A stretch of DNA of 64,000 nt from Sporolactobacillus shoreicorticis (GCF_024125445.1 NZ_JAMXWM010000007.1:106978-170977); one strand, 5' to 3'; shown: positions 1 to 9,293, numbered from the stretch's first letter. The notes: generated by a model from the sequence alone, not told the origin. Made by a program: numbers and translations.

Positions 1-965
1 GGGGAATGCATTCGATGACATCGGTTATTGAGACCTATGACACATTTCTTCGCAACGAGCAGATTGCATCCTCCTTAAAACCGGATCTAATCATCCGTTT
101 TGGCGCTCCGCCGGTGTCTAAAGCGCTCAAACTGTGGATGCAGCATCAAGTCTGCACTAATTTTGTTATTGACAGCGGAATGGAGTGGAGAGATCCGGAG
201 GGAAAAGCTACGGAGATCATTTATTGTGATGAACAGCGATTTTGTGAGGACTTGAGTCCGATTATCGAAAGAAAAGGCAATCACAAATGGCTTGTTTTTT
301 GGCGGACAATTAATAATAAAACGAAATCAGTACTTCGAAGCATACGTGAGGAGCAGACCTTGAGCGAGGAGAAAGTCTTTTTGAAACTGGCTGAGTGGCT
401 GCCGGAAAAAGCAAATCTGTTTGTCGGCAACAGCATGCCGATCAGAGAACTGGACAGCTTTCTGTTCAGTCGTCCGCAGTCTGCACATATTTTTGCCAAT
501 CGCGGGGCGAATGGTATCGACGGTGTGGTATCGACAGCAGTCGGTGTGGCCTTGGCAAATCATCGTGCAATTCTTGTGATTGGCGATCTCAGTTTCTTCC
601 ATGATATGAATGGTCTGCTTGCAGCCAAACAGTATCATGCAAATTTGACAATTCTTCTCATCAACAATGATGGCGGAGGAATTTTCTCGTTTCTTCCTCA
701 GGCATCTGATAAAATACATTTTGAAAGCCTCTTCGGTACCCCGCATGGGCTGGATTTTTCAAACGTTGCAAGGTTATACGGCGCCCGTTATACGAAAATC
801 AGCAATTGGGAAATGTTTGATCAGGCAATGTCTGCTTCTGAAGATGAAGAGGAATTGACCATCATTGAGATTCCGACAAAACGAGCTGAGAATGTTGAAA
901 AGCATCGTATGCTGCAAAAGTGTCTTGATGAACAAGTAAAACGAGAAACAGCTTATGAAAGCTGA
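1..965 (+). CDS. menD: MenD, SEPHCHC synthase (C-terminal part, cut by window edge)
   Basis: Thiamine-diphosphate enzyme that joins isochorismate and 2-oxoglutarate to give SEPHCHC in menaquinone synthesis. The reading frame is open to the left edge, so the N-terminal domain lies outside the window. About 320 residues remain. They contain the ThDP/metal-binding region, with the conserved stretches GNSMPIRELD and NRGANGIDG and the GDLSFFHDMNGL segment followed by INNDGGGIFSFLPQ, all typical of MenD. The end overlaps the menH start by 11 bases, so the two are translationally coupled. Identification is firm; the true start is not visible. Confidence 0.95.
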   Translation, partial: GMHSMTSVIETYDTFLRNEQIASSLKPDLIIRFGAPPVSKALKLWMQHQVCTNFVIDSGMEWRDPEGKATEIIYCDEQRFCEDLSPIIERKGNHKWLVFWRTINNKTKSVLRSIREEQTLSEEKVFLKLAEWLPEKANLFVGNSMPIRELDSFLFSRPQSAHIFANRGANGIDGVVSTAVGVALANHRAILVIGDLSFFHDMNGLLAAKQYHANLTILLINNDGGGIFSFLPQASDKIHFESLFGTPHGLDFSNVARLYGARYTKISNWEMFDQAMSASEDEEELTIIEIPTKRAENVEKHRMLQKCLDEQVKRETAYES

Positions 966-1791
966 GCTTCGCGGCGTGGTGTATCACTACGAATTAAAAG
1001 GCAGTGGGGTACCTTTGCTTCTGCTCCATGGTTTTACAGGAAGCATGGAGACCTGGCATTTCCTAGAAGAATTGATGATTAAGAACTATCAATTGATTTT
1101 TGTTGATATCATTGGTCATGGGCAAACCGACTGTCCTAAAGACGCGCAGCGATACTCAATCATTGAGGTTGCAAACGATTTGAAGGCACTGCTCGATCTG
1201 TTGGGACTCGACCGCGTCCATATCCTTGGTTATTCTATGGGCGGGCGGCTTGCACTTACTTTCGCATGCCTTTTTCCAGAACGCATCTTAAGTTTAATTT
1301 TGGAGAGTTCCTCACCTGGTTTGAAAACGGAGGAGGAACGGTATGAAAGACGTTTGCATGATCGAAATTTGGCGGAGTCCATCTGTGCACGTGGGATTCA
1401 TGCATTCGTCGACTATTGGGAACAGATTCCGCTCTTTCATTCGCAAAAAAAACTTCCAATGCGGAAACGTGCTGTGCTTCATAACCAGCGACTATCTAAT
1501 CAGACAACCGGACTTTCGAACAGCCTCATTGGTATGGGCACGGGATCGCAACCATCATGGTGGGATCATTTGCCTTCTTTGCTTGTTCCCGTTTTATTAA
1601 TGACCGGATCCGTTGACAGCAAGTTTTGTTCCATCGCATCTGAGATGCATGATCGTCTGCCGAATGCAAAATGGCGTGTTATTCCAAATGCCGGTCATAC
1701 CGTTCATTTAGAACAGCAGCGCCTTTTTAGCCAATGTGTACATACCTTCGTACAATCATACATCGGGTACCAGGGGAGGAAAAGAAAATGA
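955..1791 (+). CDS. menH: MenH, SHCHC synthase (alpha/beta hydrolase)
   Basis: Removes pyruvate from SEPHCHC to give SHCHC, the step after MenD. The 278-residue protein has an alpha/beta-hydrolase fold: an oxyanion segment LLLLHGFTGS near the N-terminus, nucleophile elbow GYSMGG with Ser94, an acidic residue near Asp221 (GSVDSKF), and catalytic His248 in GHTVHLEQ. The start overlaps the menD end by 11 bases and the stop overlaps the menC start as ATGA, so the three genes form one tightly coupled operon. In B. subtilis menB and menE lie between menH and menC; here they are absent. Confidence 0.93.
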   Translation: MKAELRGVVYHYELKGSGVPLLLLHGFTGSMETWHFLEELMIKNYQLIFVDIIGHGQTDCPKDAQRYSIIEVANDLKALLDLLGLDRVHILGYSMGGRLALTFACLFPERILSLILESSSPGLKTEEERYERRLHDRNLAESICARGIHAFVDYWEQIPLFHSQKKLPMRKRAVLHNQRLSNQTTGLSNSLIGMGTGSQPSWWDHLPSLLVPVLLMTGSVDSKFCSIASEMHDRLPNAKWRVIPNAGHTVHLEQQRLFSQCVHTFVQSYIGYQGRKRK

Positions 1792-2906
1792 AACTTCATT
1801 CCATTACCATACGTGCGATCTCATCTGCCTTGAATACGCCGTTTATGACACACCTACAGCACGTGACACGCAGAGAGGCATTGATCATTGAAATAACGGA
1901 CCCGGACGGACGGATCGGTTATGGTGAAGCGGATCCTTTTTCGAGTCCATGGTATTCGGAAGAGACGATTCAGACATGCCGGCATATTCTCAAAGATTTT
2001 CTGATTCCCGTGCTGTTTGATCACGGTTCATTTGATCCAGAAGAACTGGATCAAATCTGGCGAGGAGTCCGCGGTAATCGTATGGCTAAATCAGGACTTA
2101 GTCAGGCAATCTGGGATCTCTATGGCAAGCAACAAGGGGTGTATTTGGGAAAACTGTTTGGTTCAACAAAATCAGAAGTTGAGGCAGGCGCAGTGATTGC
2201 TTCAAATGATCCAAATCATGCGGTTGAGCAAATTGAAGCCCTCGAGCAAGCAGATCACTACAAACGCTATAAACTAAAAATATCACGCAGAAATGATCTC
2301 AAATTATTGACACAAATTCGCAAGCAGTTTCCCAGACTTCCCTTAATGGCAGATGCGAACTCGGATTACAGCCTTGAGGATACAGATCATCTGCGCCGTT
2401 TGGATCAATTTCATTTAATGATGCTTGAACAACCGCTTGCCTATAATGATTTAACGGATCATGCGATTATTCAGAAAGTAATGAAAACGCCGATATGTCT
2501 TGATGAAAGCATTGAATGTTATCAAGATGCCGCAAGTGCAATCCAGCTTAAAAGCGGACAAATTTTTACAATTAAAATGGCGCGTGTCGGCGGCTGGTCT
2601 CAGGCAGTACGCATTCACAACTTATGTGTTGCCCATTCAATTCCTGTTTGGTGCGGAGGAATGATTGAATTCGGTATTGCCAAAGCCCATAATATCGCGC
2701 TTGCTTCTTTAGATGGTTTTTCACTTCCCGGAGATTTGTTCGCATCTGATCATTATTGGAGACGAGATATTATAACTCCTGATATTGCTGTTAATCATGG
2801 CGTGATTCATATTCCGAATAGACCGGGAATTGGTTTTTCTGTTGATCGGTCGGCGCTGGATGATCTGACCGATCACCGCGAAATCTACCGTAAAAAAGTA
2901 AAATAA
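1788..2906 (+). CDS. menC: MenC, o-succinylbenzoate synthase
   Basis: Enolase-superfamily dehydratase that converts SHCHC to o-succinylbenzoate. The 372-residue length matches the OSBS/N-acylamino-acid racemase group. The KxK catalytic pair is at about residues 162-164 (YKLKIS), followed by metal ligands in MADANSD, MLEQPL and CLDES, and the second catalytic Lys in FTIKMARVGG. I chose the ATG at 1788 because it follows the Shine-Dalgarno (SD) GGGGAGGAAA and forms an ATGA overlap with the menH stop; the longer frame beginning at 1734 lies inside menH. Some family members also racemise N-acylamino acids; the operon context favours menaquinone synthesis. Confidence 0.93.
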   Translation: MKLHSITIRAISSALNTPFMTHLQHVTRREALIIEITDPDGRIGYGEADPFSSPWYSEETIQTCRHILKDFLIPVLFDHGSFDPEELDQIWRGVRGNRMAKSGLSQAIWDLYGKQQGVYLGKLFGSTKSEVEAGAVIASNDPNHAVEQIEALEQADHYKRYKLKISRRNDLKLLTQIRKQFPRLPLMADANSDYSLEDTDHLRRLDQFHLMMLEQPLAYNDLTDHAIIQKVMKTPICLDESIECYQDAASAIQLKSGQIFTIKMARVGGWSQAVRIHNLCVAHSIPVWCGGMIEFGIAKAHNIALASLDGFSLPGDLFASDHYWRRDIITPDIAVNHGVIHIPNRPGIGFSVDRSALDDLTDHREIYRKKVK

Positions 2907-2937
2907 TGAAAGTAATAACAAAATAACACAAACGTCT

Positions 2938-2967
2938 TTGACAAATTGAACAAATAAATAGGATACT
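2938..2967 (+). promoter_or_regulatory. Candidate sigma-A promoter for the HAD phosphatase gene
   Basis: A perfect -35 TTGACA (2938-2943) is followed after 18 bases by GATACT (2962-2967), about 45 bases before the ATG at 3011. A competing -10, TATAAG, starts at 2970. Assigned by consensus only. Confidence 0.5.
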
Positions 2968-3010
2968 AATATAAGGTTGTATAATGATTAGGAAATTGGG
3001 GAGGAACACA

Positions 3011-3661
3011 ATGGAACTGCAAAACGTGCTCTTTGATTTTGACGGAACGCTTGCTAACACTTTGCCGCTGACGATTTTCGCCATGCAAAAGGTATTTAAG
3101 AAATATGACGGACAATCATATGATGGTCATGAAATCGTATCCATGTTTGGACCGCCGGAAGAGGAAATGGTCAGGAAAAATCTTAAGAACCAATCGGCTG
3201 CTCTAGATGCGGTCGATCTATACTTTATTTTGTATGAGGAAGAACATGACCGTTATGTTGAAAAAAATGCAGAAATCTTCAACATGCTGGGTCTCCTGAA
3301 GGATATGGGAATACGTATCGGACTGATCACCGGAAAGGCGCGCCGTTCGTTCCTTATTTCTGAAGAAAAGCTTGGATTTAAAGACATATTCGATAGCGTC
3401 ATCACGGGTAATGATGTTGTTAATCCGAAGCCTGATCCTGAGGGGATCAAACAGACGCTGATTAAATTTGAAGCAGATCCCGCTAAATCCATTTACATTG
3501 GTGATGCAAATGGAGACATTTTGGCTGGGAAAGCAGCCGGCATTCATACAGCGGCTGTACAATGGCTGGAAATGTCGCAATCGGACTCATATCCGGCTAA
3601 TCCGGAATTTTATTGGACAAAAGTAAGCCAGTTTGTCGAGCTGCTTAAAAACGATCATTAA
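3011..3661 (+). CDS. HAD-family phosphatase, PpaX/phosphoglycolate phosphatase type
   Basis: A 216-residue HAD hydrolase. Motif I is DFDGTLANT with nucleophile Asp9 and general acid Asp11. Motif II is the Thr in GLITGK, motif III the Lys in NPKPDPEG, and motif IV is YIGDANGDILAG. The helical cap sits between motifs I and II, as in PpaX pyrophosphatase and Gph. The start at 3011 follows GGGGAGGAACACA; the in-frame ATG at 2984 has no ribosome site. The gene stands alone behind its own promoter and converges on the sirtuin gene with a 4-base stop overlap. The substrate (pyrophosphate, phosphoglycolate or another small phosphate ester) cannot be read from sequence. Confidence 0.8.
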   Translation: MELQNVLFDFDGTLANTLPLTIFAMQKVFKKYDGQSYDGHEIVSMFGPPEEEMVRKNLKNQSAALDAVDLYFILYEEEHDRYVEKNAEIFNMLGLLKDMGIRIGLITGKARRSFLISEEKLGFKDIFDSVITGNDVVNPKPDPEGIKQTLIKFEADPAKSIYIGDANGDILAGKAAGIHTAAVQWLEMSQSDSYPANPEFYWTKVSQFVELLKNDH

Positions 3662-4392
3662 TCCACGTTAATGGCATTGGCATCAAAGTCTGCAAAGTCT
3701 ACTTGGCAAAACTGATCAATCGCATCCATGTTCAGAGCGGGGCGATCATTGATAAGGAGCGTCGGCACACCATATTCCTTTGCAAATTCCGGAAGAAAAT
3801 TGATCGGGGCGACGCCGAGCGAGCTTCCGAGTACCAGCAGGTGATCTGCATGACTGACCGCCTGCTCCACGGCACGAAGGTCCCGTACGGCTTCACCGAA
3901 CAGTACAATGTCTGGTTTCAAAACAGTTCCGCATGTTTTGCCATCCTTTGAAGAGACAGAGCAGTGCGGAACTTTTTGATCGAGCAGTGATTGTGTTTGA
4001 TAAAATGTTCCGCATTTCGGACAAATGCAGCGATTGAATGCTCCATGAACTTCAATAATCTTCGAACTTGTTGCTTTCTCGTGCAGGCCGTCAATATTCT
4101 GCGTAATAATGGTGACTTCATAAGTCTGCTCAAGATTTTTAAGCCATAGATGGACGGCATTCGGCTTGGCACTGAGTAGAAGCCGGGCATCGAACAATGA
4201 CCAATAAAAGGTCCAAAATTCACTGGGATGGGTCTGAAAGTACAGCAAAGACAAATACCGCTCAACATTTTTATTTTGATACAGACCGTTTTTGCCGCGA
4301 AAGGGCGGAATACCCGAAGGCACACTGATTCCTGCCCCGGTTAGAACGGCAATTTTATGATCGTTTTGAATCCATTCATTGAGTGAGGTCAT
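3658..4392 (-). CDS. Sir2-family NAD-dependent protein deacylase
   Basis: A 244-residue sirtuin, expected to remove acyl groups from lysine using NAD. It shows the NAD-binding GAGISVPSGIPPFRG near residue 18, TQNIDGLH with the catalytic His shortly after in EVHGA, a zinc ribbon (CPKC, then two further Cys in the HCSVSSKDGKTC region), and the C-terminal GSSLGVAP. I chose the ATG at 4392 because AGGAGAATT precedes it; the frame extends further upstream only into the divergent promoter region. It is divergent from mrfA. Which acyl group is removed is not evident. Confidence 0.88.
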   Translation of the reverse strand: MTSLNEWIQNDHKIAVLTGAGISVPSGIPPFRGKNGLYQNKNVERYLSLLYFQTHPSEFWTFYWSLFDARLLLSAKPNAVHLWLKNLEQTYEVTIITQNIDGLHEKATSSKIIEVHGAFNRCICPKCGTFYQTQSLLDQKVPHCSVSSKDGKTCGTVLKPDIVLFGEAVRDLRAVEQAVSHADHLLVLGSSLGVAPINFLPEFAKEYGVPTLLINDRPALNMDAIDQFCQVDFADFDANAINVD

Positions 4393-4422
4393 AGATAATT
4401 CTCCTAATTTGTAAATGATTAG

Positions 4423-4448
4423 CGAACATTTATTCGTTATGCTATAAT
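4423..4448 (+). promoter_or_regulatory. mrfA promoter with a LexA-like dyad
   Basis: An extended -10 (TGC before TATAAT, 4443-4448) lies about 65 bases before mrfA. Directly upstream is CGAACATTTATTCG (4423-4436). It differs from the palindrome CGAAC-N4-GTTCG at one position, and from the stricter Bacillus LexA (DinR) consensus CGAACRNRYGTTYC at three. It sits where a repressor would block polymerase. The call rests on pattern match plus the DNA-repair function of the downstream genes. Confidence 0.45.
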
Positions 4449-4511
4449 GATGAACAAAAGAAGCTGAGTGATGCCGTAAGATGACTGATGAATTAGAGGT
4501 GGCATAAATAA

Positions 4512-6770
4512 ATGATTGGACGTAAAACAATCGACGACCTTCTGAGCCGGCTGAAGAGCGATCCAAATGTGGTGCACTGGCATGTAATCCCTAAGAGAGA
4601 AGCTCATTACGCACCTTTTCCGCAAACGCTTGACGCACGAATAAAAACGGCGCTTATTAATCGAGGAGTTCGTTCACTCTACACGCATCAGGCAGATGCT
4701 TATCATGCGGTTATGGGCGGAAAGGATATCGTTTTAGTCACTCCGACTGCATCAGGAAAAACGCTTTGCTACAATCTTCCGATACTTGAGACCATGATTG
4801 AGCATCCGGAAAAACGTGCGCTCTATTTTTTTCCAACGAAAGCACTTGCACAAGACCAAAAAAATGAAATGGCCGAGCTCATCGATGCGGTTGGAATCCC
4901 TATTAAAAGCCATACCTATGACGGGGATACGGCAGGATCGATACGACAGAAGATTCGCCAGGCAGGTCAGATTGTGATGACCAATCCCGATATGCTTCAT
5001 GCTTCTATTTTACCTCATCACACGAAATGGGTCTCGCTATTTGAAAATCTTCAATTCGTTGTTATTGACGAACTGCATACATACCGCGGTGTATTCGGCA
5101 GCCATGTTGCGAACGTCATCCGGCGGTTAAAGCGAATTTGCCGTTATTATGGCAGCAATCCGCAATTTATCTGTACTTCGGCGACGATCGATAATCCGAG
5201 AGAACATGCCGAAGCGCTGACAGGACGAAAAATGTTCTTGATTGACCGTAATGGGGCACCGAGCGTACGAAAGCATTTTCTGATTTACAATCCGCCGATA
5301 ACCAATAAACAGCTTAATGTCCGTGAAGATGAAAGCTATGCTGTAACGCGGCTGGCCACTGATTTTTTGAAAAATAAAATTCAAACAATTGTCTTTGCAA
5401 AAAGCAAACTGAAGGTTGAACTTTTGGTGAGCCATCTGCAAAAAATAAACAACGGGCGTCAGAGTCGCGCTGCAATTTGCGCTTATCGAGGCGGCTATCT
5501 TCCCCTCGAACGGCGCAGGATCGAAAAGGGGCTACGCAGTGGCGAAATCATGGGCGTGGTCAGCACAAATGCGCTTGAATTAGGTGTTGATATCGGACAG
5601 CTTCAAGTATGTATTTTGACCGGGTATCCCGGAAATATGGCAAGTGTCTGGCAACAGGCAGGCAGAGCGGGAAGACGACAGGAGGATGCGGTCATTATTA
5701 TGGTAGCCTCATCCAATCCGCTCGATCAATATATGGCCGGTCATGCGGATTATTTCTTTTCCCGGCTGCCTGAGAATGTGCGTATTAATCCTGATAATAT
5801 CATGATTCTGATGGAGCATATCAAATGTTCTGCATATGAGCTTCCCTTTCAAAGGAAGGAGCTTTTTGGCGGCGAAGAAGTGGACGAACTTTGTGAGTAT
5901 CTTACTGAAGAGGACGTGCTCCACTTTCAACGTGGAAAATGGTATTGGATGAGCGACGGTTTTCCGGCAAACAATGTCAGTCTCAGATCAGCTGCTCAAG
6001 ATTCATTTGTCATCGTGGATGTTACTGATCGCAGACACGCAAAAGTGATTGGGGAAATGGATCGTTTCGGAGCAATGACCATGCTGTATGAGGATGCCAT
6101 CTATATCCATCAGGGGGTTCAATATCATGTTGATGATCTGGATTTAGAGGAACGGAAGGCCTATGTACGCAAAGTCAATGTCAATTATTACACCGATTCG
6201 GATCTGGCTGTTCAGCTCGACGTTCTGGAAGAGGACAAACATGCCGAATTTGACGGTGGCAAACTTGAGAAGGGCTACGGCGATGTGTCTGTCCGAGCAT
6301 TGCCGACAGTTTTTAAGAAAATCCGCTTTGAAACCTATGAAAATATCGGATGGGGAAAAATCCATCTTCCTGAGCTGGAAATGCATACGAACGCAGCCTG
6401 GATCAGCTTTGAGCCGGCACTTTTCAATGTGTTTGGAAAAGATGTTTTTCAAGGAGTACTTGTCGGACTGAGTCATTTACTGCGTCATGCCGCACCCCTT
6501 TTTGTTATGTGCGATCAGTCGGATCTTTCTGTGGTGGCGAAAATAAAAGCGCCGCACAATGAGAAGCCCTCCGTATTTTTGTGCGATAAGTATCCCGGCG
6601 GAATCGGATTAAGCGAGAAGCTGTATCAAGAGCTGCCTCTCTTGCTTGATAAGGCGAGCGAAATGATTGATCATTGCGGCTGTGAATCCGGTTGTCCGTC
6701 ATGCATTGGCTTCGTCAATGAGGGCAGGGCGGCTAAGACAGCGTTGCGCCGTATATTAAAGGAACGATGA
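4512..6770 (+). CDS. mrfA: MrfA (YprA) DEAD/DEAH-box DNA repair helicase
   Basis: Superfamily 2 helicase of 752 residues. Walker A is TPTASGKT (77-84), the DEVH-type box is DELHTYRG (from about 186), and motif III is TSAT. Motif VI is QQAGRAGRR in the second RecA domain. The C-terminal DUF1998-type region ends in a four-Cys cluster CGCESGCPSC near residue 722, a likely zinc site. In B. subtilis MrfA and MrfB act together on mitomycin C adducts outside the UvrABC pathway. mrfB follows with a 4-base overlap. The SD is AGAGGTGG with a rather long spacing to the ATG at 4512. Confidence 0.93.
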   Translation: MIGRKTIDDLLSRLKSDPNVVHWHVIPKREAHYAPFPQTLDARIKTALINRGVRSLYTHQADAYHAVMGGKDIVLVTPTASGKTLCYNLPILETMIEHPEKRALYFFPTKALAQDQKNEMAELIDAVGIPIKSHTYDGDTAGSIRQKIRQAGQIVMTNPDMLHASILPHHTKWVSLFENLQFVVIDELHTYRGVFGSHVANVIRRLKRICRYYGSNPQFICTSATIDNPREHAEALTGRKMFLIDRNGAPSVRKHFLIYNPPITNKQLNVREDESYAVTRLATDFLKNKIQTIVFAKSKLKVELLVSHLQKINNGRQSRAAICAYRGGYLPLERRRIEKGLRSGEIMGVVSTNALELGVDIGQLQVCILTGYPGNMASVWQQAGRAGRRQEDAVIIMVASSNPLDQYMAGHADYFFSRLPENVRINPDNIMILMEHIKCSAYELPFQRKELFGGEEVDELCEYLTEEDVLHFQRGKWYWMSDGFPANNVSLRSAAQDSFVIVDVTDRRHAKVIGEMDRFGAMTMLYEDAIYIHQGVQYHVDDLDLEERKAYVRKVNVNYYTDSDLAVQLDVLEEDKHAEFDGGKLEKGYGDVSVRALPTVFKKIRFETYENIGWGKIHLPELEMHTNAAWISFEPALFNVFGKDVFQGVLVGLSHLLRHAAPLFVMCDQSDLSVVAKIKAPHNEKPSVFLCDKYPGGIGLSEKLYQELPLLLDKASEMIDHCGCESGCPSCIGFVNEGRAAKTALRRILKER

Positions 6771-8047
6771 TGGTGTCATTAACTAAGAAACTGCAACTAT
6801 ACAGAAAACAGCTGCATGATCAAAATGCTGCTTCGAAACAGTCTTCCCAATCGATCAAGTCTGCTGAATATGAGTCGGAGCAAGATAAAGAAATACAAAA
6901 GGCTTCCAAGCTGCTGAATGCTGAAATCCGCCGCTTCGAGGATCAATATGTCCTTGTTCATTCAGAAATGCTGCCGCTCGATTTGAAAATAGGGCCATAT
7001 GTAATAAGCGAACTGTTTCCGTTAGTGAATGCCTGGCAGTCGGCTTATGACCGGCATCCATTATCCGCAAAGGGGTTGCGTGCAGGCGATCTGCTTTTCT
7101 TTGACACGGAAACAACTGGTCTTGGATCAGGAACGGGTCAAATGATCTTTTTAATCGGTATGGCACGATTAACACGTAACGAATTGGAATTGAGCCAATA
7201 TCTTCTGCCTGGTCCCGGCCATGAAACAGCGTTTTATGATGCATTTCTATCTGACTGCCGCTCATTGAAAAATCTGGTCACGTTTAATGGTAAGGCGTTT
7301 GACTGGCCAAGAGTAAAGACCCGTCATCAATTTGTTCGCCGTCAAGTTCCGAAGCTCCCGCCATTTGGGCATTTTGATCTGCTCCATGCTTCAAGAAGGC
7401 TGTGGAAAAAAAAGCTGGAATCGGTACGTCTCCAGACGGTGGAAAACGAAATCCTTTCTATGGGAAGAAAAGAAGATGTTCCGGGGAAAATGGCGCCATT
7501 TCTATATTTTCAGTTCTTGAAACATCCGGACGCTCATTTAATTAAAGGGATTATGGAACATAATCGAGAAGACGTTCTGACTCTGATCAGTTTGTATATT
7601 CATCTTTCGAATAAAATTCTGAACAGAATTGAATCGGATCCGGAGGAACAATACGAAATTGCTCGTTGGAATGAACAGGTCGGTGATCGAGTGCATGCTC
7701 AGCAGATATGGGAAAAGCTCATTCGGGAAGCGTCACCTTATCAAAGTAAAGCCAAATGGCATCTTGCGGAGTTATATAAGCGGGAAGGGGAGTACTTGAT
7801 TTCATTAAATTTATTTAAATCGGCAATCCGTGAATCTGGTGATGATCAGGTGGCGTTATGCATTGAGACTGCAAAATTACTTGAGCATCAATTTAAAGAT
7901 TATGCCCATGCGCTTCATTATACAAAGCAAGCATTGAAACAATTTTATCAGAAGCATCAAAACGATTTAGATTCAGTAAGGAAAAAAGAAGCTGAATACT
8001 TAAAGCGTTTGAACCGTCTTGATCAACGGATTGAAAATAATTCTTGA
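6767..8047 (+). CDS. mrfB: MrfB (YprB) DnaQ-like exonuclease with TPR-like tail
   Basis: The 426-residue partner of MrfA. A DEDD-type 3'-5' exonuclease core begins with FFDTETTGLGSGTG (Asp/Glu metal ligands), continues through LVTFNGKAFDWP, and ends with HNREDVLTLISL, which carries the last Asp. Residues from about 295 to the end are helical and repeat-like (RWNEQVGDRVHAQQIWEKL, then WHLAELYKREGE), consistent with TPR repeats. The start overlaps the mrfA stop (ATGATG); either ATG, 6767 or 6770, could be used. The pair is expected to process mitomycin-type DNA damage. Confidence 0.9.
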   Translation: MMVSLTKKLQLYRKQLHDQNAASKQSSQSIKSAEYESEQDKEIQKASKLLNAEIRRFEDQYVLVHSEMLPLDLKIGPYVISELFPLVNAWQSAYDRHPLSAKGLRAGDLLFFDTETTGLGSGTGQMIFLIGMARLTRNELELSQYLLPGPGHETAFYDAFLSDCRSLKNLVTFNGKAFDWPRVKTRHQFVRRQVPKLPPFGHFDLLHASRRLWKKKLESVRLQTVENEILSMGRKEDVPGKMAPFLYFQFLKHPDAHLIKGIMEHNREDVLTLISLYIHLSNKILNRIESDPEEQYEIARWNEQVGDRVHAQQIWEKLIREASPYQSKAKWHLAELYKREGEYLISLNLFKSAIRESGDDQVALCIETAKLLEHQFKDYAHALHYTKQALKQFYQKHQNDLDSVRKKEAEYLKRLNRLDQRIENNS

Positions 8048-8167
8048 AGAAAATGAGTATTACCCGGGCAAGCGCAAATAGTGCCTTAAATCGTCATAAA
8101 TCATCTGTTTTTTTAATTTTTTTGAATCTTTTCGACAAATTAGGCGCACCGGCATGAAGAATCTACC

Positions 8168-8173
8168 TATAAT
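8168..8173 (+). promoter_or_regulatory. Candidate -10 element for ypsA
   Basis: A perfect TATAAT lies only a few bases before the first in-frame ATG (8177). That would place the transcript start at about 8180, so translation should begin at the later ATG pair (8192/8195). No convincing -35 is visible. Confidence 0.4.
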
Positions 8174-8191
8174 AAAATGACTGGGGGCAGG

Positions 8192-8785
8192 ATGATGCAC
8201 GAAAACGGATCAACTATTTTAGTTACCGGATATAAAGCTCATGAACTTGGCATATTTTCAAGAGATCATCCTGGTATCCAGATCATTCGTTACGTGTTAA
8301 AGAAAAAGATGTGCGAATACGCTGAGAACGGGGCACAATGGTTTGTCATAAGTGGCCAGACAGGTGTTGAACTATGGGCAGGGCAAGCATGCCTTGAATT
8401 GCGGGATTCTGACCAATTGAATGTAAATCTTGCGGTTTTGATGCCTTTTTTTAATCAACAAGAGCATTATAAGGAATGGCAGCAAGAGATTTATGCTCAG
8501 ATTCTTGAAAGTGCGGATTATACCGGATATATCAGCAAACGTCCCTATGAAAGTCCGGTTCAGCTAAGGCAGAAAAATGAATTTCTTGTTGCAAAAACGG
8601 ACGCAATGTTGATTATTTATGATGAGGAATCACCGGGATCTCCAAATTATTACCTGGGTGCTGCGAAAAGAAAAGCGCGAAACGCTGACTATTTGATTCA
8701 AGTCATCAATCGTTTTGACTTGGATTTTGCTGCTGAAGATTTATCGCAGCAAGATCCCGATTATTGGACAAATAATGATGGATGA
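8192..8785 (+). CDS. ypsA: YpsA family protein (DUF1273, SLOG fold)
   Basis: About 197 residues, matching B. subtilis YpsA: TGYKAHELGIF near the N-terminus, WFVISGQTGVELWAGQA, and RPYESPVQLRQKNEF. The SLOG/Rossmann-like fold is thought to bind a nucleotide-type ligand. YpsA has been linked to cell division in Firmicutes, and gpsB follows here as in Bacillus. The start at 8192 (or 8195) is chosen because the GGGGGCAGG ribosome site lies directly before it and the upstream ATG overlaps the promoter. Molecular function is unproven. Confidence 0.88.
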   Translation: MMHENGSTILVTGYKAHELGIFSRDHPGIQIIRYVLKKKMCEYAENGAQWFVISGQTGVELWAGQACLELRDSDQLNVNLAVLMPFFNQQEHYKEWQQEIYAQILESADYTGYISKRPYESPVQLRQKNEFLVAKTDAMLIIYDEESPGSPNYYLGAAKRKARNADYLIQVINRFDLDFAAEDLSQQDPDYWTNNDG

Positions 8786-8939
8786 TGAACTAGTGCAGCT
8801 TCCAAAATATTTTTTGCCAGGCTTAATAACTCAGCAATGCGCATAATAAAAATAAAGAATGATGTAATGAATAAGCGATTGACACAATAGACTAAATTTG
8901 AAAAAATAAGACGAGATACTTAGCTTGGAGTGAATCAGA

Positions 8940-9251
8940 ATGGCAGACCAGAAGACGATTCGATTAACAAAAAATGAAATTCTCCATAAGGAATTTAAAA
9001 CCGGTTTTCATGGCTATCAGCAGGATGAGGTTGATCAGTTTTTAGATATTGTGATCAGTGATTATGATATTTTCAACGCAGAAATCCTGCGTCTGCGCGA
9101 GGAAAACAAACGGCTCAAAAGTCAGCTCACAGATGGAGAGGGACAGCGTACTGCCGCACCAGTTGAGAATCAGGGTTTGACTAATTACGATATTTTAAAA
9201 CGGCTGTCTAATCTTGAAAAACACGTTTTCGGCAGCAGACTCGGCGAATAA
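8940..9251 (+). CDS. gpsB: GpsB, cell division/cell wall synthesis coordinator
   Basis: A 103-residue DivIVA-like protein. The N-terminal membrane/PBP-binding domain reads LTKNEILHKEFKTGFHGYQQ then DEVDQFLDIVISDY. A coiled coil follows (EILRLREENKRLKSQL), then a linker, then the C-terminal trimerisation helix YDILKRLSNLEKHVFG. GpsB docks penicillin-binding proteins and helps shuttle them between septum and side wall. The gene sits between ypsA and rnpB exactly as in B. subtilis. SD TTGGAGTG precedes the ATG. Confidence 0.95.
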   Translation: MADQKTIRLTKNEILHKEFKTGFHGYQQDEVDQFLDIVISDYDIFNAEILRLREENKRLKSQLTDGEGQRTAAPVENQGLTNYDILKRLSNLEKHVFGSRLGE

Positions 9252-9264
9252 TGCCGATAAAGGG

Positions 9265-9293
9265 TTGTTTCTTTAATTAAATTGGATTATAAT
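9265..9293 (+). promoter_or_regulatory. rnpB promoter
   Basis: TTGTTT (9265-9270), a 17-base spacer, then TATAAT (9288-9293). The predicted start is about 9300, just before the mature RNase P RNA. Confidence 0.6.
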
